Position numbers and translations under genes: made by a program. Below are positions 1 through 6,549 of a stretch of DNA of 64,000 nucleotides, piece after piece. The notes under the pieces were generated by a model. The model was not told the DNA's origin and did no database searches. It was given only the letters and a program-made list of their open reading frames with translations. The DNA comes from Streptomyces longisporoflavus (GTDB lineage Bacteria; Actinomycetota; Actinomycetes; Streptomycetales; Streptomycetaceae): the NCBI RefSeq assembly GCF_014649775.1, contig NZ_BMTR01000007.1:248001-312000 (forward strand), given 5' to 3'. Every line of letters starts with the position of its first letter. The first letter of the stretch is position 1.

Positions 1-828
1 CGTGTCTTGGTACTCGTCGAGCAGGACGACGCGGAACTCCTCGCGCAGGATCTCGCCGACCTGCGCGCGCGTGCGGGCCAGCGTCGCGGAGAGGGCGATC
101 TGGTCGCCGAAGTCGAGGAGGTCGCGGGCGCGCTTCGCCTCCCTGTAGCGGCCGACGAGCTCGGCCAGTTCGAGCCGGGCCGCCGCCGTCTCCGGCACCT
201 TGCGCAGGTCGGCGTTGGAGAGCTTGGCGCCCTCCAGGGCGTGCAGCAGCTCGGTGTCGTACGCGCGAAGCTGCTCGGGACGTACGAGGTGTTCCGCGAG
301 CTCGCCGTCGAGTGCGAGGAGGTCGCTGACGAGGTCGGGGAAGGAGCGCGTCAGCGCGGGATACGGTCCCGGCGCCTCGCGCAGGACGCGCGCGGCGAGC
401 TGGAAGCGGGTGGCGTCAGCGAGCAGCCGGGTGGTGGGTTCGAGCCCTATACGCAGCCCGTGGTCGGTCAGGAGACGGCCCGCGAAGGCGTGGTACGTGG
501 AGATGACCGGCTCGCCCGGAGGGTGGTCCGGGTCGAGGGTCTCGGGATCGGTGACCCCGGCCTTGATCAGCGCCTGGCGCACCCGCTCGGCGAGTTCGCC
601 CGCCGCCTTGTTCGTGAACGTCAGGCCGAGGACCTGCTCGGGGGCGACCTGGCCGGTGCCGACCAGCCAGACCACGCGGGCCGCCATCACCGTCGTCTTG
701 CCCGACCCGGCTCCGGCCACGATCACCTGCGGGGCGGGCGGCGCGGTGATGCAGGCCGTCTGCTCCGGGGTGAACGGGATGCCGAGGAGCTCTTTGAGCT
801 GCTCGGGGTCGGTGATACGAGGTGGCAC
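1..828 (-). CDS. adnB: AdnB-type UvrD-family helicase subunit, partial (C-terminus outside window)
   Basis: N-terminal 276 codons of a superfamily 1A DNA helicase; the rest lies beyond base 1. The protein begins near VPPRITDPEQLKELLG and has the Q-motif region (FTPEQTACITAP), Walker A (VAGAGSGKTT), motif Ia (LTFTNKAAGEL) and, at the very edge, the Walker B sequence LLDEYQDT. With the AdnA-like gene upstream on the same strand it should form the heterodimeric AdnAB helicase-nuclease that resects double-strand breaks in actinobacteria. The start is taken at GTG 828; GTG 852 is an in-frame alternative. The nuclease domain expected at the C-terminus cannot be seen. An alternative is a lone UvrD/PcrA helicase, but the pairing argues against it. 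Confidence 0.88.
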   Translation of the reverse strand, partial: MPPRITDPEQLKELLGIPFTPEQTACITAPPAPQVIVAGAGSGKTTVMAARVVWLVGTGQVAPEQVLGLTFTNKAAGELAERVRQALIKAGVTDPETLDPDHPPGEPVISTYHAFAGRLLTDHGLRIGLEPTTRLLADATRFQLAARVLREAPGPYPALTRSFPDLVSDLLALDGELAEHLVRPEQLRAYDTELLHALEGAKLSNADLRKVPETAAARLELAELVGRYREAKRARDLLDFGDQIALSATLARTRAQVGEILREEFRVVLLDEYQDT

Positions 829-952
829 GTCAGAGAGGCTAGCGGCGGCCACTGACAATCGGGGCGTACCCGGCTTTCAGTGACCGCCGTCGCACCGGCG
901 TCAGGGCCTTCGGGTGTCAGGACTCACGTCGGGACACGCATCAGGACACGCA

Positions 953-1648
953 TCAGGACTTCATGAGCTCTTCCAGGTCCACGACCTCGTCCGGCGCCGG
1001 AGCCTTGACCGCGACCGACTTGCCGTAGTCGGAGAAGTACATCGTGCCCGGGTCCGCCTTGTCGGCCGTGACGACCTTCAGGAAGTACGGCTTGCCCTCG
1101 GCCGCGACGTAGAAGGTGGTCTTCTTGCCCGACTCGCTCTTCGTGAGCACGGCCGTCTTCTTGCCGTTGACGTCGGCGTCGTCCTCGCGCTTGAGCTTCT
1201 TGAGGTCCTTGGTCTGGAACATGGCGTCCGCGTCACAGACACCGGCGTTCTGGCTGTTCGGCGTCTTCACCCACTTGTCCTCGAAGCGCGAGGTCTGACC
1301 GCCGCCACCCAGGGCGTTCTTCCAGTAGGCCGCGTCGCCCTTCATGTACTGCGTTTCGCCGGACACGAGGAACTCGGCGGTGCCGCCCGCTCCGCCGTCC
1401 ATCTTCCCCTCGCAGTCACCGGACTTGGCGACCGAGAAGTCGACCTTGATCGGCTTGCCCTCCTGCTTGCCCTCGCCGGTCACCTTGAAGGAACCCGCGT
1501 CCTTGGACGCGTCGGCCGCCTTCTTGGCGATCTTGTCGGCGCTCATTCCCTCGAAGGGGTCCTTCTCCTCGCTGGAGCATCCCGTGATGCCGACGAAGGC
1601 GGTGGCGCAGGCGACCGCCGCGGCCAGGAGCTTCCGGTTGGCTGCCAT
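953..1648 (-). CDS. secreted lipoprotein, paralogue of the 42.8-43.6 kb lipoprotein
   Basis: 231-residue predicted lipoprotein of unknown function. A basic N-terminus (MAANRKLL) and hydrophobic stretch lead to a lipobox ITGC at about residues 20-23, followed by SSEEKDPFEG. The mature part is a charged beta-rich domain with repeated segments such as KVTGEGKQEGKPIKVDF and YMKGDAAYWKN. It ends in VVDLEELMKS. The start at ATG 1648 is chosen because GAGGAG lies 8 bases upstream and the signal peptide fits; a longer reading from 1699 adds a polar extension before the signal. The gene sits between adnA and adnB on the same strand, an odd position for an envelope protein. The same architecture recurs in the lipoprotein at 42796-43569, so the two are paralogues. 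It resembles LppX/LprG-type lipoproteins only in general form. Confidence 0.85.
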   Translation of the reverse strand: MAANRKLLAAAVACATAFVGITGCSSEEKDPFEGMSADKIAKKAADASKDAGSFKVTGEGKQEGKPIKVDFSVAKSGDCEGKMDGGAGGTAEFLVSGETQYMKGDAAYWKNALGGGGQTSRFEDKWVKTPNSQNAGVCDADAMFQTKDLKKLKREDDADVNGKKTAVLTKSESGKKTTFYVAAEGKPYFLKVVTADKADPGTMYFSDYGKSVAVKAPAPDEVVDLEELMKS

Positions 1649-1796
1649 GTCTGTTTCTCCTCGGGAAGGTGCACGATCGGAGGGTTCGCTGGTGCACAAA
1701 TCAGCTTTACGGAGACTTTAGATGGCCTGTGAGACTGCTATGGACGCGTGCGCCGCGACGTGAGGTCGACCACCAACCGCACTGGTGCCTCCCCCG

Positions 1797-4700
1797 TCAC
1801 TCCACCACCTGCCGTCCCTCCGGCCGCGCGCTGCACGAGGCGCGGAAGGCGCAGTGCGTGCAGTGCTGGCCCGTGGTGGGCGTGAAGCGTTCGTCGAGGA
1901 CCTTGCCGGCCGCGGTGGCGAGGAGGTCGCCCACCCACTCCCCGGCGAGCGGCTCCTGGGCCTGCACCTTGGGGAGGGCCTCGCCGCCGTCCTTCTTGGC
2001 GGCGCCCTGGCGCAGTTGCACCAGTTCCGCGCCGCCCGCCTCGGGACGTACGCCTTCGAAGGCGTCGTCGACCGCGCCCTCGCGCAGTGCGAGCTGGTAG
2101 ACGGCGAGCTGGGGGTGGCGGGCCACTTCCGCGGCGGTGGGGGTCTGCTTGCCGGTCTTGAAGTCGACCACGTAGGCGCGGCCTTGCGCGTCCTGCTCGA
2201 CGCGGTCCATGGAGCCGCGCACGCGTACTTCGTAGGGACCCGCTTCGAGGGTCACGTCGAAGTCGTGCTCGCTGCTGACGGGGGTGCGGGACGCGCGGTC
2301 CATCACATGCCACTGGAGGAAGCGTTCGAGCGCCACGCGCGCGTGCTCCTTCTCCTGCGACGACTTCCAGGGGGCGTCGAAGGCCAGCGCGTCCCAGACC
2401 GAGTCGAGGCGCTCCATGAGGACGGCGAGGTCGGCGGGTGTCCTGCCGGAGGCGACCTCGTCGGCCAGGACGTGCACCACGTTGCCGAAGCCCTGGGCCG
2501 CGGTCGAGGGGGCGTCGGCCTTCACCTCGCGGCCCAGGAACCATTGCAGGGAACAGGTGTTGGCGAGCTGGTCCAGGGCGCTCCCGGAGAGGACGACGGG
2601 CTTGTCGCGGTCCCTCAGGGGGACTTCACTGGCCGTCGGCTCGTACATGCCCCACCAGCGGTACGGGTGCGCGGACGGCACCAGGGGGCGCCCGTCGGCG
2701 TCGCTCAGCGCGGCGAGCTTGGCCAGACGGTGGGCGGCGGCCTCGCGCAGGGGCTCCGAGACGCGCGGGTCGACCGTGGTGGAACGCAGCTCGGCGACGA
2801 GCGCGGAGACGGACAGGGGGCGGCGCGGGCGGCCCGTGACGTCCTTGGGCTCCACGCCGAGTTCGGTGAGGAAGCGGGAGGGCTGGTCGCCGTCGTCCGC
2901 GGGCGCCTTGACGGCGGTGACGACGAGGCGTTCACGCGCGCGCGTGGCGGCCACGTAGAACAACCGGCGCTCTTCGGAGAGGAGCGCTCCGGGGGTGAGG
3001 GGCTCGGCGAGGCCGTCGCTTCCGATGCGGTCGGCCTCCAGGAGGGAGCCGCGGCGGCGCAGGTCGGGCCAGAGGCCTTCCTGTACGCCCGCGACCACCA
3101 CGAGCCGCCACTCGAGGCCCTTGGACCGGTGCGCGGTCATCAGGCGTACGGCGTCGGGGCGTACGGCCCTGCGGTTGAGGGTGTCCGCGGCGATGTCCTG
3201 CGCCTCGGTCTCTTCGAGGAAGTTGAGGGCGCCGCGCCCTCCGGTGCGTTCCTCGGCGCGCGAGGCGTACGCGAACAGGGCGCAGACCGCGTCGAGATCG
3301 CGGTCCGCGTTACGCCCCGCGGCGCCGCCACGGCGTGCGGTCCGCTCCAGGCGGCGCGGCCACGGGGTGCCGTCCCACAGCTCCCAGAGCGCCTCCTCGG
3401 CGGTGCCGCCGCCCGCGAGACGCTCACGGGCCTTACGGAGCAGCGCGCCGAGCCGCTGGGCGCCACGCGCGTACGCGGGATCGTGCGCGACGAGCCGCTC
3501 CGGTTCGGCGAGCGCTCTGGCAAGGAGCTCGTCGGAGGGCGGCGGAAGGTGGTTGCCCGCGGCCCGCTCCTCCGCGCGAAGGGCCCGCCCGAGCCGCCGG
3601 AGGTCGGCGGCGTCCATGCCGGCGAGGGGGGACGTGAGGAGGGCCAGGGCGGTCTCGGTGTCGAGCCAGACGGGGGCGGCGGTTGCGGACCCGGCAGCGG
3701 GCTCGGGTTCGGGTTCGGGTTCGGGTTCGCCCCCGTGCGGGCCGGGAGCTGCTTCGGACTCGGGCGCGGGGCCGTCGCCCTCGGGGTCGTCGCCCTCGGG
3801 ATCGTCGCCGGCCCCGGCACCAGACTCGGGCTCGGGGGTGCCGCCCTCGGGGGCCCCGGCGTCGGGAGCGCGGTCGGTCCCGGAATCGGGCTCGGGCTCG
3901 GGCTCGGCCCGGAGGTCGGAAGCGACGGCAACCTGCGGACCGGAAGCTGCCTCGGACACGCCGCGCGGATCAGAGGCGGCCGTCTCGGGCCGGGACGCAG
4001 CCTGGAGACCGGAAGCGGGCTCAGGCTGGCGCTCAGCCTGGAGGTCAGAGCCGGGCGCGGGCTCGGCTTGGACGTCAGAGGCGGGCGCAGACTCGCCCCG
4101 GACGCCAGAGCCAGACGCAAGCTCGGCCCGGAGATCAGAAGCGGACCCGGACCGCGGACCAGAAGCCGGCTCGGGCTCACCGGAAGCCGCCCCGGGCTCA
4201 GCAGAAACCGCCCCGGACTCACCCGTAGCCGCCCCGGACTCACCTGAAGCCGATTCCGACTCAGCCGGAAAGCCGGCAGCCGCCGCAGGCTCAGCCACCA
4301 CCGACGTCGCCACCGCCCGCAACGCCGTCAGCAGCGGCGTCACCGCCGGCTCGTGGCGCAGGGCGATGTCGTCGCCGTCTATGTCCAGGGGGACGCCCGC
4401 CGCGGTGAGGCTGCGGCGGAACGCGGGGATCGTGTGGGCTCCCGCGCGGACCAGGACCGCCATCTCGCCCCAGGGGACGCCGTCCTCCAGGTGCGCGCGG
4501 CGCAGGATGTCCGCGATGTTGTCCAGCTCGGCGCCGGACGTGGGGTACGTGTACGCCTCGACGCGACCGCCGTCACGAACCGCCGAAAGTTCCCGGTGGG
4601 CCCGTACCTTCTCCGCGGGCAGCCTCGTCAGCGGCATGCGCCGGGTGAGCAGGCGCGTTGCGGCGAGGAGCCCGGCCCCCGACCTGCGGGACGTGGTCAG

Positions 4701-5699
4701 GACCTCGACCGGCGCATCGGTGCCGTCCGCGCGCGGGAAGCGGGAAGGGAACTGGAGGATGCCGTTCACGTCGGCGCCCCGGAAGGTGTAGATCGACTGG
4801 TCCGGGTCGCCGAACGCGACGAGGGAGCGCCCGCCCCCGGCAAGGGCGTGCAGCAACCGCACCTGCGCCGGGTCCGTGTCCTGGTACTCGTCCACGAACA
4901 CCGCGTCGTACTGCGCGCCGAGCGCCCGCGCGACCTCGGGACGCCGCGCGAGCAGTACCGCGCGGTGCACCAGTTCCGCGTAGTCGAGCACCCCTTGCAT
5001 GTCGAGCACGTCCAGATACTCCGCGAGGAACGCCGCCGCCGCGCCCCAGTCCGGGCGCCCCGCACGCCGGGCGAAGGCGTCCAGGGCGTCGGGCCCGAGG
5101 CCCAGCTCACGGCTCCGGGCGAGCACCGCGCGCACCTCGTCGGCGAAGCCCCGCGTCGTCAGACAGGCCCGCAGCTCGTCCGGCCAGCGGACACGAGAAC
5201 GCCCCTCCCCCGCCAGGTCGATCTGGCCCGCGAGCAGCTCCCGTACCGCCACGTCCTGCTCGGGACCCGAGAGGAGCCGCAGCGGTTCGACGAAGAGATC
5301 CGCGTCCTGGTGGGCGCGGATGAGGGCGTAACAGAAGGAGTGGAAGGTCGTCGCCTGCGGGGCATTGGCCGCGCCTATGCGCAGCGCCATACGGTCGCGC
5401 AGTTCCACCGCCGCCTTGCGGCTGAAGGTCAGGACGAGGACCCGCTCCGGTTCCGTGCCCTTGGCGACCCGCGCGGCGACGGACTCCACGAGCGTGGTCG
5501 TCTTGCCCGTACCGGGCCCCGCGAGGACGAGCAACGGCCCTCCGGGGTGGTCAACCACGGCGCGCTGCCGTGCGTCAAGACGAGGGGGATCCACGTGCAC
5601 CGGCGGAGTGCGCACCAGCCGATAGGCACCCCGGGCCCCCTGTCGCACCTGAGGGTGCGACGGGTGCCGGGTGTGCCGGGCGGAAGAAGTGGAGCTCAC
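1797..5699 (-). CDS. adnA: AdnA-type helicase-nuclease subunit with 4Fe-4S nuclease domain and long low-complexity insert
   Basis: 1300-residue SF1A helicase fused to a RecB-like nuclease. Visible motifs: Walker A AGPGTGKTTT (about residues 60-69), motif Ia LTFSRKAAVEL, Walker B FVDEYQDTD (about 270), motif III AFGDPDQSIYTFRGA, motif V MTAHRSKGLEW (about 855) and motif VI LFYVAATRARERL (about 915). The C-terminus carries the nuclease signature GSMDRVEQDA...VVDFKTGKQ (about 1160-1185). One cysteine at about 1047 (NTCSLQW) plus CTHCAFRASC at about 1280 make the C...CxxCx5C set of iron-sulphur nucleases of the AddB/AdnA type. Role: with AdnB, end-resection of broken DNA. Mycobacterial AdnA is roughly 1050 residues; the excess is mostly a 210-residue Pro/Glu/Ala/Ser insert. 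Start is GTG 5699 with AGGA about 14 bases upstream. Confidence 0.9.
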   Translation of the reverse strand: MSSTSSARHTRHPSHPQVRQGARGAYRLVRTPPVHVDPPRLDARQRAVVDHPGGPLLVLAGPGTGKTTTLVESVAARVAKGTEPERVLVLTFSRKAAVELRDRMALRIGAANAPQATTFHSFCYALIRAHQDADLFVEPLRLLSGPEQDVAVRELLAGQIDLAGEGRSRVRWPDELRACLTTRGFADEVRAVLARSRELGLGPDALDAFARRAGRPDWGAAAAFLAEYLDVLDMQGVLDYAELVHRAVLLARRPEVARALGAQYDAVFVDEYQDTDPAQVRLLHALAGGGRSLVAFGDPDQSIYTFRGADVNGILQFPSRFPRADGTDAPVEVLTTSRRSGAGLLAATRLLTRRMPLTRLPAEKVRAHRELSAVRDGGRVEAYTYPTSGAELDNIADILRRAHLEDGVPWGEMAVLVRAGAHTIPAFRRSLTAAGVPLDIDGDDIALRHEPAVTPLLTALRAVATSVVAEPAAAAGFPAESESASGESGAATGESGAVSAEPGAASGEPEPASGPRSGSASDLRAELASGSGVRGESAPASDVQAEPAPGSDLQAERQPEPASGLQAASRPETAASDPRGVSEAASGPQVAVASDLRAEPEPEPDSGTDRAPDAGAPEGGTPEPESGAGAGDDPEGDDPEGDGPAPESEAAPGPHGGEPEPEPEPEPAAGSATAAPVWLDTETALALLTSPLAGMDAADLRRLGRALRAEERAAGNHLPPPSDELLARALAEPERLVAHDPAYARGAQRLGALLRKARERLAGGGTAEEALWELWDGTPWPRRLERTARRGGAAGRNADRDLDAVCALFAYASRAEERTGGRGALNFLEETEAQDIAADTLNRRAVRPDAVRLMTAHRSKGLEWRLVVVAGVQEGLWPDLRRRGSLLEADRIGSDGLAEPLTPGALLSEERRLFYVAATRARERLVVTAVKAPADDGDQPSRFLTELGVEPKDVTGRPRRPLSVSALVAELRSTTVDPRVSEPLREAAAHRLAKLAALSDADGRPLVPSAHPYRWWGMYEPTASEVPLRDRDKPVVLSGSALDQLANTCSLQWFLGREVKADAPSTAAQGFGNVVHVLADEVASGRTPADLAVLMERLDSVWDALAFDAPWKSSQEKEHARVALERFLQWHVMDRASRTPVSSEHDFDVTLEAGPYEVRVRGSMDRVEQDAQGRAYVVDFKTGKQTPTAAEVARHPQLAVYQLALREGAVDDAFEGVRPEAGGAELVQLRQGAAKKDGGEALPKVQAQEPLAGEWVGDLLATAAGKVLDERFTPTTGQHCTHCAFRASCSARPEGRQVVE
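3682..4310 (-). repeat. degenerate tandem repeat encoding an acidic low-complexity insert in AdnA
   Basis: About 630 bases inside adnA code for runs of Ser-Gly-Glu-Pro-Ala (for example SGESGAATGESGA and PEPEPEPEP). The DNA shows short reiterated units, best seen as the repeated gggttc/ggactc hexamers near 3700-3730 and 4170-4250. It falls between helicase motifs, in the 2A/1B-2B part of the motor, and keeps frame. No cysteine or catalytic residue is inside it. It looks like slippage-driven expansion of a surface loop. Confidence 0.85.
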
Positions 5700-5914
5700 G
5701 TGGGTCGCCGGTCCTGGTGGGTGTACGGGGTGAAAAAAGGCTGCGCGATGGCCGCGGGTGCGGGCCGGGGTGAGGTGCGGGGGTGAGGCATGAGGCGAGA
5801 TGCGGGGTGGGGGAACCGCGTGCCGTCGACGCTACGCCAGCGGGCGTGCGGGCCGTGCGGCTTCCCCCGTACGGGCCACCGGTCCCCCGCGACACCGCGG
5901 GATGGCGGAAGCTG

Positions 5915-6388
5915 TCAGGTGTGAGCCCCCGGAGCCTGCCGGAGAGCGGCACCGCCGCTTCCCGCCGCGTCGCCACCAGCCGCGTCGCCGGCCGCCGCGC
6001 CGTCCCCGTGCGCACCGGCGTCGTCCCCGTGCGCACCGGCGCCGTCCCAGCGCGCCCGCCGCATGTCCAGGCGCGGCACATGGCCCTCGGAGGCGCGGCT
6101 CGCCGTACGCAGCGGCGTGCCCTCCGCGCGGTAGTGGTCCAGCGCCCGCAGTTCGTGGCCCGGCAGCAACCGGCCGTCCGCGCGGACCACGCGCCACCAC
6201 GGAACCGCGTCTCCGTAGAGGGCCATCACCCGGCCGACCTGCCGGGGGCCGCCCTCCTCCAGCCACTCGGCGACGTCCCCGTACGTCATCACCCGTCCCG
6301 GAGGGATCAGCTCCGCGACCTCGAAGACCCGCTCGGCATACTCCGGGTACGTCGAGAGGCCTTGCTCCGCTCCGCTCTCCTCGCTCAT
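5915..6388 (-). CDS. MGMT-family alkyltransferase-like (ATL) DNA-binding protein
   Basis: 157-residue protein of the O6-alkylguanine-DNA alkyltransferase C-terminal family. The helix-turn-helix part reads AELIPPGRVMTYGDVAEWL, and the active-site position reads PWWRVV where true methyltransferases have PCHRV. The acceptor cysteine is therefore absent, marking an alkyltransferase-like protein that binds alkylated guanine and hands it to nucleotide excision repair instead of removing the alkyl group. The C-terminal 40 residues are Gly/Ala/Asp-rich with a duplicated GAHGD unit (a 21-base DNA repeat near 6000-6040) and are probably disordered. Start ATG 6388 begins MSEESGAEQG; longer readings add sequence without family similarity. 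It is next to adnA, as in M. tuberculosis, so a repair role is consistent. Confidence 0.88.
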   Translation of the reverse strand: MSEESGAEQGLSTYPEYAERVFEVAELIPPGRVMTYGDVAEWLEEGGPRQVGRVMALYGDAVPWWRVVRADGRLLPGHELRALDHYRAEGTPLRTASRASEGHVPRLDMRRARWDGAGAHGDDAGAHGDGAAAGDAAGGDAAGSGGAALRQAPGAHT

Positions 6389-6549
6389 CCGGACCATCCT
6401 GCCGTACGCCACCGACACCGCGACCGGCCCGCGACAGAGTGTGCGGTACGCGACAAACTGGTGCCGGGTGAACACTTTGCTACCCCGCATTGCACCCTGA
6501 TGCCCCCCTCTGTCGGTGGGACATGCCACCATCATGCGGGCGGTGACTG

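Noticed and set aside
1785..4247. 820-codon plus-strand ORF
   Set aside because: Antisense to adnA; no motifs, and adnA has complete helicase and nuclease motifs on the other strand. High GC makes such shadows common.
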